Assembly: GCA_023078685.1 (NCBI GenBank)
Contig: JALGAS010000007.1
Span: 2,790,001 to 2,854,000, forward strand
Source: Neopestalotiopsis rosae
Taxonomy: Eukaryota; Ascomycota; Sordariomycetes; Amphisphaeriales; Sporocadaceae
DNA: 64,000 bases
Direction of reading: 5' to 3'
In this document: one piece after another, positions 11,744 to 24,606 of the stretch
How positions within the stretch are numbered: the stretch's first letter is position 1
Layout: every line of letters starts with the position of its first letter
Notes under the pieces: model-generated
The model's database searches: none
Told to the model about the DNA's origin: nothing
What the model saw: the letters and a program-made list of their open reading frames with translations, nothing else
Position numbers and translations under genes: made by a program

Positions 11744-12599
11744 AAGGTGAGTGTGGGGATTTGGTGCTATTTCGAATGCTTATATGAAATGCTGCACTGG
11801 AAGTGGCACAGACACCCGACATCAGCTAGTGGGGAAACCTCGGCGCCCTCGGTTTCGCGAAGCAAAAAAGTTAGCGACCCGGGTAGTATAAATAATGAAT
11901 GGCACGGTCTTTGTCGAGTTCTCCGGCCGTCTCCAAAATTTTCGCGACATGACGCAGCATTAATAATTCTCGCTGACTCCTTGAATGTGAAGAAAAGGAT
12001 TGATTAGATCAATCGCAATGCACGCGGTAATTGATTCAACGTCGCCTTGGCCGTTCTGCAACTCGGCTGCGGTATCTCGGTTCCTTGATTCGAGCCCGGG
12101 GCCGTTGGCAGCCCACTGGTCGCGGAGTCCTACAAGAGCCCGTCAGAGCCCGTTGCAGGACGCCCGGCCCCCAACACCCAGAGACAGTGGACCTGTCCAC
12201 TAACAGCTAGCGCCACTCCACTGTAGTCTAGCAGTAGATCGATCCTCGCCCTCGGAACGCAGATTTCGGTTGTGCATAGATGCCGACCGGGGTTTAGTTG
12301 CAACAAGGCCTCCCTGGATTGAATATATGGTAAATAAGTTGACTTGGGTGCCCAGACACATGCATGACAACGAACAAGTCAACAAAGTCCAGTCCAGTCC
12401 AGTCCAGTACAGTACTACTGTTTTCTTCGCTCTCCTTTTTTTATTCTTTAATATATCTTATTAGTCATCCCTGCTTACAAACAACCTTCTTCTTTGGCAC
12501 AACAAACGGCTTCTCTGTCAACGCATCCGCACACCATTCGCAACCAGCCTCATCCAGGACCCATTCATTCACTCGTCGCTATCTCTATCTTTTATCACC
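11744..12599. other. Intergenic region upstream of Zn2Cys6 gene
   Basis: About 855 bp, containing an AGTCC microsatellite (12386-12410) and a pyrimidine-rich stretch around 12415-12600 that looks like a fungal promoter/5' leader. No other gene is seen. Confidence 0.5.
12386..12410. repeat. AGTCC pentanucleotide microsatellite
   Basis: Four perfect AGTCC units followed by AGTAC, about 190-215 bp before the start codon of the Zn2Cys6 gene. Confidence 0.9.
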
Positions 12600-13205
12600 A
12601 TGGCTATCGGAACATCAGCATCTCAGTCTCAGACTGGCTGCATGGTTGTGCCCGAGCCTTGTCGAAGGATGCGCCTCGATGCACTGCTCAACTTTGATGA
12701 TCAAGACCCAAGTCGTGCATCAGTAAAAGCCCCAGAGGCTGACCATATTAGACCTGGCCCACTGCATCTGCCCAAGCGTCAGCGGTGCTGCGAGCGGTGC
12801 TCCAAAAGAAAGATACGCTGCGACCGGCGCACGCCGTGTCTCAACTGTGATCGAGCTGGCACAGCCTGCACAACGGCCAGGCAAGGTCACGGCCAGGCCA
12901 ACAAGAACGACCATCGAGTAAAAAAACGTCAACTACAAATTCCGCGGACGGAGCTTATAGATCGTCTGGCCGAGCTCGAGCAAAAACTCGTCATGCTCGG
13001 GCGGGCTCTGGGGAAACAATGCGACAAGAACAAGAAAATTCAATGCACGGAACAAGCTGTGTACATGCCCATTGCACCTCACGAAAACCGTGTCTCGAGG
13101 CAAACTAACATACATGCACCAGAAGCAGCAGCCTGCGCGTGGAATCTTCATCCAATAACAAGAGAACGGATCAACTCGTGGCTAGGAGGGCTGAGCATGA
13201 GTTGA
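12600..13205 (+). CDS. Short Zn2Cys6 transcription factor
   Basis: Intronless, 201 aa. A complete binuclear zinc cluster is present: C64-x2-C67-x6-C74-x5-C80-x2-C83-x6-C90, within RCCERCSKRKIRCDRRTPC. A basic linker (about 97-110) leads to a heptad-like coiled coil around IDRLAELEQKLVMLGRALG (about 121-140), as used for dimerisation. The fungal-specific regulatory (middle homology) domain of full-length factors is absent, so it could be a DNA-binding competitor, a truncated gene or a genuinely short regulator. No continuation is visible downstream in any frame. The start at 12600 is the first ATG after a pyrimidine-rich leader. It lies about 1.1 kb upstream of the PDR pump in the same orientation; regulation of the pump is possible but only inferred. 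Confidence 0.8.
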   Translation: MAIGTSASQSQTGCMVVPEPCRRMRLDALLNFDDQDPSRASVKAPEADHIRPGPLHLPKRQRCCERCSKRKIRCDRRTPCLNCDRAGTACTTARQGHGQANKNDHRVKKRQLQIPRTELIDRLAELEQKLVMLGRALGKQCDKNKKIQCTEQAVYMPIAPHENRVSRQTNIHAPEAAACAWNLHPITRERINSWLGGLSMS

Positions 13206-14292
13206 ACATATATTTATCGTTATTATTTTAAATTATTATACCCTTAATACAAATTGATACCCATGAGCGCAGACTGGATATATTGTTGTAGTTTATCAGA
13301 GTGTTGTGTTAATGCTCAGGTCACCATCTAACTACATACTCTGCACGGGATCTTCATGTTTGTAAAAGGCGCCATGACGGGGAGAAATCGACTCAGGACG
13401 TTGAATTGTATGTAATTGGGAAATCAATAGCTCGAGTTGCTATGTTTTCTTTTTCAAGTCAGGCCAAACCACGTCGAGTTTATAATGTGCCTTGGAATTG
13501 GCGTCGCGAGAGTTATAAGTAGGTAGGTAACTGTTTTCGGTGGTCGTACAAATAGGGCCCAGCCAGAGTTAAAGAGAAGAGACTCGGGAAGCCCTGGACG
13601 AATTTTGGAGGTGGGCATGTCGAGGTCTCGGTAGACATTTTGGCGCTAGCTGCACGTGCCGCAGTGCTGCCCGTCATAGCCCCCCTATACTGTATACACG
13701 GTACACACGTAAGGAAACCAGCCAACCAGCCTTACCCGCACACCAAATGGGCAGTACTATGCATTACTATACTATTTCTGCTTGGAACAAAAGCCTGCGT
13801 GCGACCAATCATTTCCCCACCCGAACACGAGCGGACTCGCGGGACATGCAGCGGCGCCCGTCATGAATCCTCCCGGGTGTAGTTGCGGCCAAGGAGTAAC
13901 TGTAATTCTAGAAGCCTAGCGCTGTCATGGCAAATTCTATTGACTGGGGACCGGAGACATACTGTTAGACAGTAACAAGTAACCGGCCTCAAAAGGATTC
14001 GCAATGCCAAGAATTTCCCTTCCCGAGAGACCGTGGATTGACTGCCTGATAGGGTGTTTACTAGAACGGGTCATAGAGCCATACCGAGTGTCCGACTACG
14101 AAATGGGTCATTGACTCCTAATTTGTCAGTCTCATAGATTGTGCTTTTTCCTTAAAGAGTCCTGCCATGTGCCATGCTGCCAGATCTGGTAACACTCCAT
14201 TAAACAACAGCAGAGTCTTCCTTGCAAAAGATTGATCTTTTTCTTGAAAGAGTCATCTGCAACAACAACTCTTTCGTTAATTCATAATCGCA
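13206..14292. other. Promoter region of the ABC transporter
   Basis: About 1.1 kb without a recognised gene. It must include the control region of the PDR-type pump. No binding site could be assigned with confidence. Confidence 0.5.
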
Positions 14293-17200
14293 ATGGGCGA
14301 ACCTCCCGTGCCCAGGGCGCCAGCCGATGGCCCTGCGCCGTCCTCTCAGAGCAGTAATGGAAGCGAGACAACATTTTTCAACGGCGAAGAACGCGTAGAA
14401 CACGAAACCATGAAGATTCACCACACGGAAGGAAGCCAGACCGTCGAATACATGGAGGAACAAGAACACAGTCATCAGGTGGAAATGGAGAGGCGCCAAT
14501 CTGCAGTACAGTCCCTTGCACGCCAGTACACCCAACGATCCAATGTCGGCGGCCACATTGATGGACACAGCCCCTTCACCAGCGATGATCCCATGTCCCC
14601 CCTGAACCCGCATGGAGAGAAATTCAATGCTCGAACATGGGCCCGCACCATTGCCAACATTACATCGGAACACGGAGGCGGATACCGGACGGCTGGCGTC
14701 TGTTTCCAAAACTTGAACGTCTTTGGCTACGGCGCCGACACCGACTACCAAAAGGATGTGGGCAATGTCTTGTTGGAAGCACCCAAGGCCCTTCCCGCTC
14801 TCTTCGGCCAGAAGCGTGGACTGCGACGCGTCGACATCCTGCGGGACTTCAACGGTGTTATCGAGGCCGGTGAGATGTGCATCGTCCTCGGCCCTCCCGG
14901 CGCCGGATGTTCCACGTTCCTCAAGACCCTCTCGGGTGAGATGAACGGCATCTACACCGACCCCAGCACCTACCTCAACTACCAGGAGCTGTCGGCCAAG
15001 GAGATGCACAAACACCACGCCGGAGACGCCATCTACACGGCCGAGGTCGATGTCCACTTTCCCATGTTGAGCGTCGGCGAGACGCTGGCTTTTGCTTCCC
15101 GCGCAAGATGCCCTAGAACCCTTCCTGAAGGTATCTCGCGGGATGAGTACTGCGGCCACCTCCGAGACGTTGTGATGGCCATGTATGGCATCTCGCATAC
15201 TGTCAACACCCGAGTTGGTAACGAGTATATCCGTGGAGTATCTGGTAAGTCTTTTGCATTTGAGCAACGATACATTTCATGCATGCATACTGATTACTGT
15301 TCTTTAAAGGTGGTGAGAGAAAGCGTGTCACAATCGCCGAGGCGACCTTGTCCAACGCTCCCCTTCAGTGCTGGGATAACTCCACCCGTGGTCTGGATTC
15401 GGCAAACGCTATAGAGTTTTGCAAAACCTTGAAGCTTCAGTCTGAAATTTTTGGACAGACTTGTGCCGTTTCGATTTACCAGGCTCCCCAGAGTGCTTAC
15501 GACCTGTTCGACAAGGCACTGGTCTTGTACGAAGGTCGCCAAATCTTCTTTGGACCTGCAAAGGAGGCCAAGGCTTATTTCGAGGGTCTCGGATTCGACT
15601 GCCCGTCTCGTCAAACCGTCCCCGACTTTCTCACTTCCATGACAGCCCCGACGGAACGTGTTGTTCGCCCTGGCTGGGAGAACCGCGTTCCTCGAACCCC
15701 CGACGACTTCGCAGCATGCTGGAAGAAGAGTCAAGAGAGCAAGGAGTTGCTCCGTCTCATCGAGCAGTACAAGCAAGATCACCCCATTGGTGGACCCGGC
15801 GCCGAGGCCTTCCGCACCCACAAGCAGTCCGTTCAGGCCAAGGGACAACGTCTCAAGTCGCCGTATACACTATCATATGCTCAACAGGTTCAACTGTGTC
15901 TCTGGCGCGGTTGGCGTCGTCTCATGGGTGCTCCCGAGACCACCATCTTTTCCCTGATTGCAAACTCCATCTCTGCCTTGATCGTCTCTTCCCTGTTTTA
16001 CAACCTCCCTCAGACTACTACATCCTTTTACAGTCGCGCCGCCGTCCTCTTTGTCGCCATCCTGACCAATGCCTTCTCGAGTGCCCTGGAAATCCTGACG
16101 CAATATTCGCAACGACCCATTGTGGAGAAACACGTCCGCTACGCCTTTTACCATGCCTCTGCTGAGAGTTACGCTTCCATCCTGGTCGATTTGCCATACA
16201 AGGTCATCAACGCCATCATCTACAATCTCATCTTTTACTTCATGACCAATCTCAACCGCACTCCTGGAGCTTTCTTCTTTTTCCTGTTTGTGTCGTTCCT
16301 CATGACTCTGGCCATGTCTGGTCTCTTCAGATCCATGTAAGTTCAATGACCCCAAGTTTGCTCGCAGCAAACCATATACTAACTCAAACCTCAGTGCTGC
16401 CTTGTCTCGCACACTGTCACAGGCCATGGTACCAGCCGCCATCCTCATCCTCGCCTTGGTCATCTTTGCCGGTTTTGCTATTCCAGTCGATTACATGCTC
16501 GGATGGTGCCGCTGGATCAACTACCTGAACCCGGTCGCCTATGGATTCGAAGCCCTCATGGTCAACGAGTTCCACAACCGCCAGTACACCTGTGGCGCCT
16601 ACGTGCCCAGCCCGGCGATTCCCGGCTACGAAAATACCTCTCTGGACAACATGGTTTGCTCGGCTGTTGGTTCCGTTCCCGGCGTCTCGTACGTTTTGGG
16701 TGACACGTACATTGCCTCGGCCTACAAGTACTACCACAGCCACAAGTGGCGCAACGTCGGTATCCTGATCGCCTTTGCCGTTGGCCTGCACACCATCTAC
16801 ATCCTGGCTGCCGAGTACATTTCCGCCAAGAAGTCCAAGGGCGAGGTCCTCGTCTTCCGCCGCGGTTTCGTCCCTTCATCCCTCAAGGCATCCGGCTCCG
16901 ACCCCGAGGCCAACGCATCCACCCCCGGCGCACAACTGGCTAGCAGCGGCAAAGACTCCAGCGGCTCCGACTCGGAAGGCAACGGCGTCATTCAGGCCTC
17001 CACCAGCGTATTCCACTGGAGCCAGCTCTGCTACGACGTCAAGATCAAGAACGAGAACCGCCGCATCCTGGACCACGTCGACGGCTGGGTCAAGCCGGGT
17101 ACGCTGACGGCACTCATGGGTGTTTCTGGTGCCGGAAAGACGACTCTTCTCGATTGTTTGGCTGATCGTGTATCCATGGGTGTTATTACCGGTGAAATGT

Positions 17201-19101
17201 TGGTCGACGGCAAGATTCGCGATCAGTCCTTCCAGCGCAAAACTGGCTACGTTCAGCAGCAAGATTTGCACCTCGAGACCAGCACCGTGAGAGAGGCCCT
17301 CGAGTTCTCGGCTCTGTTGCGCCAGCCAGCCAGCACTCCCAAGGCGGAAAAGTTGGCCTATGTGGATGAAGTGATTAAGCTTTTGGATATGCAGGAATAC
17401 GCTGATGCTGTTGTCGGTATGTATCATACAGTCTTGGATCCCCGACATTAACTTGTTGTTTTTCAGCTTGCTAACTCCCTTTTCCCACTAGGTGTCCTCG
17501 GCGAGGGTCTCAATGTTGAACAACGAAAGCGACTCACGATTGGTGTGGAGCTGGCTGCCAAACCTCCCCTGCTGTTGTTTGTGGACGAACCCACTTCTGG
17601 TCTTGACTCTCAGACATCCTGGGCTATTCTCAACCTCTTGGAAAAGCTGTCAAAGGCCGGCCAATCCATTCTGTGTACTATTCACCAGCCCTCCGCCATG
17701 TTGTTCCAGCGCTTTGATCGACTCTTGTTCCTGCAAAAGGGAGGAAAGACGGTGTACTTTGGTGATATCGGCAAGAACTCCCGGACCATGATTGACTACT
17801 TTGAGAAGAACGGCGCCCCTGCCTGTCACGACGGACAGAACCCGGCCGAATGGATGCTTTCTGCTATCGGCGCCGCCCCCGGCTCCCACTCCGAGGTCGA
17901 CTGGCACCAGGCCTGGCTCAAGAGCCAAGAGTACGAAGCCGTGCAGACTGAGCTCGCTGACCTCAAGTCGGGCGGCCTTACGCGCACCCTGACCAACGCT
18001 ACCGCCAAGACCGAGTCGCTCAAGGAATTTGCCTCCACGCTTTGGGATCAGCTGTTGATTGTCACCCACCGCGTGTTCCAGCAATACTGGCGCACTCCTT
18101 CTTACATCTACGCCAAGCTTATTCTCTGCTGCTCCGTCGCCTTGTTCATCGGTCTCGTCTTTCTCAATGCGCCCCTCACCATCCAGGGCTTGCAGAACCA
18201 AATGTTTGCCATCTTCAACTTGTTGAGTATCTTTGGTCAGCTTGTGCAACAGCAGATGCCGCATTTCGTCACACAACGGTCCCTCTACGAAGTGCGCGAG
18301 CGACCTTCCAAGACGTACAGCTGGAAGGTTTTCATGCTTTCGCAGATTATTGTCGAGATTCCTTGGAATTCGCTCATGTCCTTGTTCATGTGGATTTGTA
18401 TTTACTATCCGGTTGGATTCTACAAGGTCAGCAACACTCCCTTTCTCCCTTACTGCCCTCATTACTTTGCTAACCAGTTTCATTAGAATGCCGAGGTCGC
18501 TGGTCAAACTACTGAGCGTGGTGCCTTGATGTGGTTGCTCATTTGGCAATTCCTCATCTTTACATGCACTTTTGCCAATGCTTGTATCTCCATCACGGAC
18601 ACGGCCGAGGCGGGTGGTAACCTGGCCAATGTACTATTCACCCTGTGTCTCTTCTTCTGCGGTGTCTTGGCCTCGCCCGACGCCATGCCCGGCTTCTGGA
18701 TCTTCATGTACCGGGTCAGCCCTTTCACCTACCTCGTATCGGCCATGATGTCCACGGGTCTGGCCAATACCTCCATCCAGTGCGCCGCCAACGAGATTGT
18801 GAGCATGACACCGCCCTCGGGCCAGACGTGCGGCGAGTACATGGCCAACTACATCTCGGCTGCCGGCGGCTACCTCACCGACTCCAACGCCACCGACACG
18901 TGCGACTACTGCCCCATGGCCGAGTCCAACGTCTTCCTGTCGTCCATCAGCTCAAGCTACGACACGAGGTGGCGGGACTTTGGCATTGGCATGGTCTACA
19001 TCTTTGTCAACATCTGCGCTGCGCTCTTCCTGTACTGGCTGGTGCGCATGCCCAAGGGCAACAAGGACAAGAGCAAGAAGGAGGAGAAGAAGAAGAACTA
19101 G
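14293..19101 (+). CDS. PDR-type ABC transporter (ABCG, full length)
   Basis: Five exons: 14293-15244, 15310-16336, 16395-17416, 17492-18426 and 18487-19101; 1,516 aa. The layout is reverse, (NBD-TMD)x2, in the plasma membrane. NBD1 has the fungal degenerate Walker [13 protein letters not shown] (Cys in place of Lys), signature [13 protein letters not shown] split by intron 1, and Walker [15 protein letters not shown]2 has canonical Walker [13 protein letters not shown], the altered signature [12 protein letters not shown] and Walker [15 protein letters not shown]. Six helices follow each NBD, with the large extracellular loops typical of CDR/PDR proteins (cysteines in QCAANE and [10 protein letters not shown]). 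The C-terminus is Lys-rich. Such pumps use ATP to export azoles, other xenobiotics and secondary metabolites. The NBD asymmetry is normal for the family and not a defect. Convergent with the deacetylase gene, 179 bp away. Confidence 0.95.
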
Positions 19102-19280
19102 AAAAGAAGACGAGGGGATAATCTTGTACGAGTATAATGTACAAGACACCCAACAATTACATATACACACATCATATATAAGCACTTGCAACTAGAACAC
19201 TTTCTAGACACAACTTTAGATTATACTCTGGGCAAACGCCCCACTATTTCATAATTCATCCTACAATACTACCTTTCTTT

Positions 19281-20507
19281 TCACTTCAACATGGCGCCCC
19301 TCTCTGCCGGCATTCTCGCCCCCTCGGGCGGCGTGCTCCGTGACTTGAACTCGTCGCATATATCTTCCATCTTTACCCACTCCACGCCTTCATGCTTGCT
19401 GACGTATTGGATGACCCTAACAAGACGAACGATTAGCCAATGCCCTTACATTTTTCCAGTAGTGTCAAACGTGATCTGCACTTACCTCTCAAGCATCTTG
19501 AGTGCATGCGGATGCCCACATACGTCGGGATGAATCGTCACGGGAAAGCAAAAATTGTCATACGTCTCGTAAAAGTAGTCAAAGTGATCTTTCCAGAGAT
19601 CTTCCACGACACTGGGGTGGACCCAACCGTGGGAGTTGGTCATGTTCTTAATAAACATCTGGCGCGTTCCTTGTTTAGCAACATGCAACGAGGGGCAGCG
19701 GGCGGAAAGAGTAAAATGAGATCGTAAGGCCACCATTGTGCAGCAATATGTTTGGGAGGACTCACCATGGGAGGAAGATCGTCGAGATACCAACTCGCTG
19801 GGATTTCCACTAGACCCGTCGTCTCGCCGCGAACAAGCGGCTTCATCCAGGTGTCGGGGTGTTTTTTGTAGTCGATATTGGTCCATGTATCTCCGACGCG
19901 CAACCAGTGCGGCAAAGCGTCGTGGTGAGAAAACGAGTGATCGTACTCGAGACCTACAGACAATCGTGTTAATAATTCCATTGGTCCTCACTGAAACACA
20001 GTGTAAGTTCTGCGAAAACGCTTACCATATTTGAGCATCAAATCAGCACCCTCCTTTGACGTCTCCCACCAGGGGACGACGGACCCCCGCGGCGGCTTCC
20101 CGCAGAACTCGGATATCAGCCGGTACGTCTTGTCGAGGACAATCTCCTGCTGCTCAATCGTCATGTCGCGCGGGTTCTCGTGCGAGTAGCCGTGCAGGCC
20201 AATCTCGTGGCCGGCGTCGCGGATCATGGCGCACTCCTCGGGAAACGTCTCGAGCGAGTGGCCCGGGATGAACCACGTGGTCTTGATGTTGTACTTTTCA
20301 AAGAGCTTCAGCAGGCGGCGTACGCCGACGGTGCCGGCAAAGTAGCCTGTTTGAGTATGGTTAGTATGTATAGACTGAGAAATCAAGCCATTCTTCCAAC
20401 TCACCTCTGGAGATGTCTGATACGGACTCTTCGCCGCCATATGATCCAATCCATCCACAGACGGCATCAATGTCCACCGAGATACAACAGAGTGCTTTTG
20501 GCGCCAT
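19281..20507 (-). CDS. Polysaccharide deacetylase (NodB-like, CE4 fold)
   Basis: Five exons read on the minus strand: 20507-20405, 20346-20026, 19953-19766, 19658-19486 and 19416-19281; 306 aa. The NodB homology domain shows the first motif SVDIDAV, the linker [21 protein letters not shown], and the metal-binding [10 protein letters not shown] (His-x3-His). Later come [37 protein letters not shown] and the C-terminal [11 protein letters not shown] with a final helix. The family removes N- or O-acetyl groups (chitin, peptidoglycan GlcNAc) or cleaves related amide bonds (PuuE-type allantoinase is a member). No signal peptide is visible, so the protein is probably intracellular, which argues against a cell-wall chitin deacetylase. 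The last exon and the start ATG lie outside the long open frames and were placed by splice consensus and conserved C-terminus. Confidence 0.85.
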
Positions 20508-22002
20508 TTTGGAAGTTTTATGAAATCTGATTGAATTTTATGATTTTGATCAGAATAGATATCTAAATATCTTAAGTATCAAGATAGAACCAAAATCCAT
20601 CTCAACCACAAGCCTTTTTAAACAAGATCTCTTATACATTGGCCCGAGACCTTCACGGCCGGGGTATTTACAATGGCGACCGACGTGAGAGCGTGGGGAC
20701 AGGCTACTCGAGTCAAGCTTGTCGGACTTCTCATGATCAAAGTCCGCAACCCCTGTTTTCGTGCTTTTCTAATGAGCTAATGAGACGCGATGATTAAGAG
20801 ATTGAACGCTCTTAAGCGCGTCGCTCTATCGTTATAATGTAGTGCATTCGATGATTTGCCATTGAACTGCTCATATACCAAATTCTGCAATGGGTGCTCC
20901 AATCCTTTGCCCTGAGGATCGGGTGTTATGCGCCTGCCCCACCACCACAATGGCTTGTACCGGAGAAATATGAGATATAGTTGTTTTCAATGGTAGTTTA
21001 TAGCACATACGACCATAGCTCTTAGAGAACTCGGCATCCCGTCCGCTCTGCCCTAGATAAACTGAGAAGCGCCGGATTAGTACTCAGATCGGTGACGGCT
21101 GGGGAATCCCCGGTGTTGTATGTTTTTGATATTTCGTTTTGTGTTGTCAATCCTATCTCTACTTTGTGGAACTGTTGTTATGACAGGAGACGGGAGGGAG
21201 ACGACAACAACACCGTGCATTGAAATGGACCACTGGAGCCATTGGTTATATCAGTGGGTACCCCTATCTTGCCGTACAGTTTCGTACCACTACCCTTATG
21301 ACCACAATCGCTCGTATAAGCTAGATATCCCATGCATTTGTATTCACTGTTCGCGCTGGAAAAATATGAGGTATACTGGTGCCATGCCCTCGCTACATGT
21401 GTGTACTTCGGAGTGAGAGCGTGGCATGAGTACCTACCTACTGACGGCTGCCCCACACCTCACTGTGGCCCACCTTGTACATAGTAATTGGTGGTTCGTG
21501 TTATAAATACCTAGGTACCTATGTGGGTAGAATCGCAGCCTGGAAGAGACTATATCTCCAGCTTTGTAACCACACATAGTAGACATCCATGGTCGGCAAA
21601 TTCCATTCAATCTTTGTTCTTCGTCGCATCTTGCAAACTTTTGCTTCGAAGCAAAGCCACGATCCATGATTTGAAGACTTAACGCAGTATTACGTGCTAT
21701 GGCAGTGCGGTTCCATACCCTTGCCTTGGAGTTGACGCCCGAGGCGGGATCAAATGTGCTGCGCCCACCATTTGTGCCTTGCTAATGAGGTTGGAGTCTG
21801 CAAAAGTAAAGACATTGGTTGGTGATGGACACCTGTGGTCTGTGCTCCTGCAGCAGATAGCCGAGCAGACATGGTAGTGGGGGAGCTTCTCGCCTCTTCA
21901 CCTTCCTTTTGCTTTCCTCATCAGGCGCGTCATTACCTGTCGAGCCAACGTCTTCCCACGACCTGTATTATGCGATTAGTCTAGAACTTTTTTCTCAGCA
22001 AC
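20508..22002. other. Divergent intergenic region
   Basis: About 1.5 kb between the deacetylase and the HET gene. Only short open frames with no family resemblance were seen. Confidence 0.5.
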
Positions 22003-24249
22003 ATGGGGTAGGCTATACGAGTACCAGCCAGACATTTTATGTTGACTTTCAGTCAGTTATACTCATTACTATACGGTCACCGACGAGAACGTCTGGGAAA
22101 CCGTGCTTCCTAGTCTCAATGCAGATCTGCCACTCATTATCGAGGCCGCAGACGTTCCAGTCGACCTTGATTATGATAAAAATATGGAAATAACGTCTGA
22201 ATCCATGAGAGCGATCGAAATCAATGGAATCGATGACGAGGGATGTGAACCGCTTGTTATACCTCCTCCCAAGGAACAGATTTCATCGGCATTCACTAAA
22301 GCGTTATCGCCAAAAAGTTATACCAAGACTGCAAGGAAACCGTATGATTTGACAGTAACTTTGGTACTGCTGAGAATGAAGCAGCTCGCTGGTGAGGCAA
22401 TTGAATTAAAGTAAGCTCGTGGCCATCCACTCTCCTCCTTGATGATCACCGCTAAGACGCTAGATCTGACGGACACTGGGACGAATGGCTTCCGGCCCGA
22501 AACTTGTACCACATATTGTGGCCCGACGAAAACATCGACTGCCCATGGGTCGATGAGAGACAGTCTCCACTTCAGGCGCTCATCCGAAAGCATGACCTTG
22601 TTTTGAAGCCGGATCCTCAAGGACCACTTTGCTACAAGCGCGCAACAGAAAGATACGAATTGAGCGTCAAGAGCTTTCAAGAACATTGTAAAACAATAGT
22701 ACAAGCCTTGAATAACTGTACCGGAAGCTCCACGGGCCATGACTTCTGCAGGGTAGACAAGAACAGTCAGCCGCGGCTCCCCGGTACGAACTTTCGATTA
22801 ATTGACACTTTACGAAGGTGTATGGTAGAAGACGTTCCAACAATTGCGTATGCGACTTTGAGCTACGTCTGGGGCCATACTTTACAACTTCAATTGACCA
22901 ACGCGACTCATCGTCAGCTGCTCGTGGACGGGGCATTAGACATCGACAGCATGCGGCCTTCGCAAACCATTCTGGAAGCAATAGCTTTATGCCGGACTAT
23001 GGGGCAACGATATCTATGGGTGGACTCCTTGTGCATCAAACAAGACGATGACCGAGACAAACTACTACAGATCACACGGATGCGTCAAATATACAGAGAA
23101 GCAATATTCACGATAATCGCAGCGTGTGGAAACGATGCTGACGCCAGCTTGGAGATCTGTAACGCATCGGACGAAGGTTCTTCACATGTGAAAAACATGT
23201 ATACAAACTCAGTATGGGCGGACCGCGGTTGGACATATCAAGAAGATGTCCTATCACATCGCCAGATCATTTTCTCTCCCAATGGCCTCTATTTCAAATG
23301 CCAAACTCGTCTCAGCAGGATCTTCCAGGATTCGGTAATCGATATCACTCGAATCCACGATGGAAAGATCTCTTTTCTTCGAGCCCTAACTTTGCCTGAT
23401 TGTCAACTCAAAGCCTACTGCCAAGCAGTCGCGGAATACACGAGGAGAAAACTCACATATCAATCAGATCTGCTTAATGCTTTCCAAGGCATCATGCAGT
23501 CTTTTGGCAGCAGGTTGGACGGTCATCCCAACTTCTTTCATTACGGACTACCGACTTCAAGCTTTGACCAGATGTTTTGCTGGGATACTGACTCCCATTA
23601 TCCTCACCGACGTCGCCCTGATTGGCCTAGCTGGTCTTGGCTTGGATGGGATCATCTGGTTTACTGGCCTAGTGAAGCACTTGGTTATGACAAGCATCAG
23701 CGTACGGCTCAAATGCTATGGCGCCAACAACACGAAAAGATTCTGAGACTTGGCAAATTCCAGCATCAATATCCTGGTCGCGTTCACTGTGGCTATATTG
23801 CAGATAGACAGGCCAAGGAGGGAGAGTTTGTGTGGGGTCTGCCAGTTGCGGCGGTGGACTTGATGCGGTGGCACATGCTGTATTTTCATGGCCTTATTGC
23901 ATCTTTGCGGGTGAAAGCAATATTGGGGTGCCTTGGAAAAATCGAGAACGTTCTTAGTTCCAACTACCTAGTGATGGATGCTTTGGACGACAATGTCATA
24001 TTCGGAACCATTAACTTAGACCGGAGTTGGCGGGACGCACGACCAGCACTCTTGGAGTTTCTCCTGAGCGATGGTACGACGGATGCGAGCGGGAGACTAG
24101 TTGGGACGCAATTGATGTGTCTGGATCCCAAAGGTCCTCAACTGCGAACCTTGATTGACTGCACAAGGGTCAATACAATGCGATGCCGTGTGGAGGAGGC
24201 GGAATGGCAGGCCGCGGGTGCAGAATTGGTATACATTATAATGTCTTGA
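22003..24249 (+). CDS. HET-domain protein (heterokaryon incompatibility)
   Basis: The secure part is exon 22114-22410, intron 22411-22463, then exon 22464-24249. The HET domain is recognised by ATLSYVWGHT, TILEAIALCRTMGQRYLWVD followed by SLCIKQDD, KLLQITRMRQIYREAIFTII and the block VWADRGWTYQEDVLSHRQII. The C-terminal half (about residues 370-690) has a WPSWSWLGW element common downstream of HET domains. HET proteins trigger regulated cell death after non-self fusion in filamentous ascomycetes. The 5' end is uncertain. No in-frame ATG precedes 22114 in the open frame (in-frame TGA at 22043-22045). A 5-nt first exon (22003-22007) joined through a 106-nt intron would supply one and gives 695 aa. 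Otherwise the gene is 5'-incomplete. Confidence 0.8.
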
Positions 24250-24606
24250 TTCGGCAACCAATGGTCGTTCACCCCGCCCCCAACACACGCGCACACACGA
24301 CTGCCATGCTCCTCCAGGACGTATACTAATTACCTTGTTCCTAACTAGCAAATTTCACTCCACATCTAGATTATCAGAGAGAAGCCGGCTCGTAAATATC
24401 CCAATTTCACATTAAAATAAATGTTTTCCAAAATAATTTCATGCCGTCTTAGCGAATAATTGCATTTCCTTATAACGTATCATCTTCCTATGATTTGGCC
24501 ACGCTATTGACTCAATGGTGCAAGACTGTTGCCACATCAATGCATCCCGCATCTGAGTTCCACCCGACAGGCTCTACAAGCAACAGCGCACCATATTCAC
24601 TTCATC
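24250..24606. other. Tail-to-tail intergenic region
   Basis: About 357 bp between the stop codons of the convergent HET and GPI-protein genes; nothing else recognised. Confidence 0.6.

Noticed and set aside
12086..12110. TTCGAGCC motif resembling a tRNA T-loop
   Set aside because: No acceptor stem or anticodon arm could be folded around it.
14200..15267. 355-codon antisense frame over the ABC transporter start
   Set aside because: Shadow of the true coding frame; no domain and it runs through the conserved NBD1 motifs.
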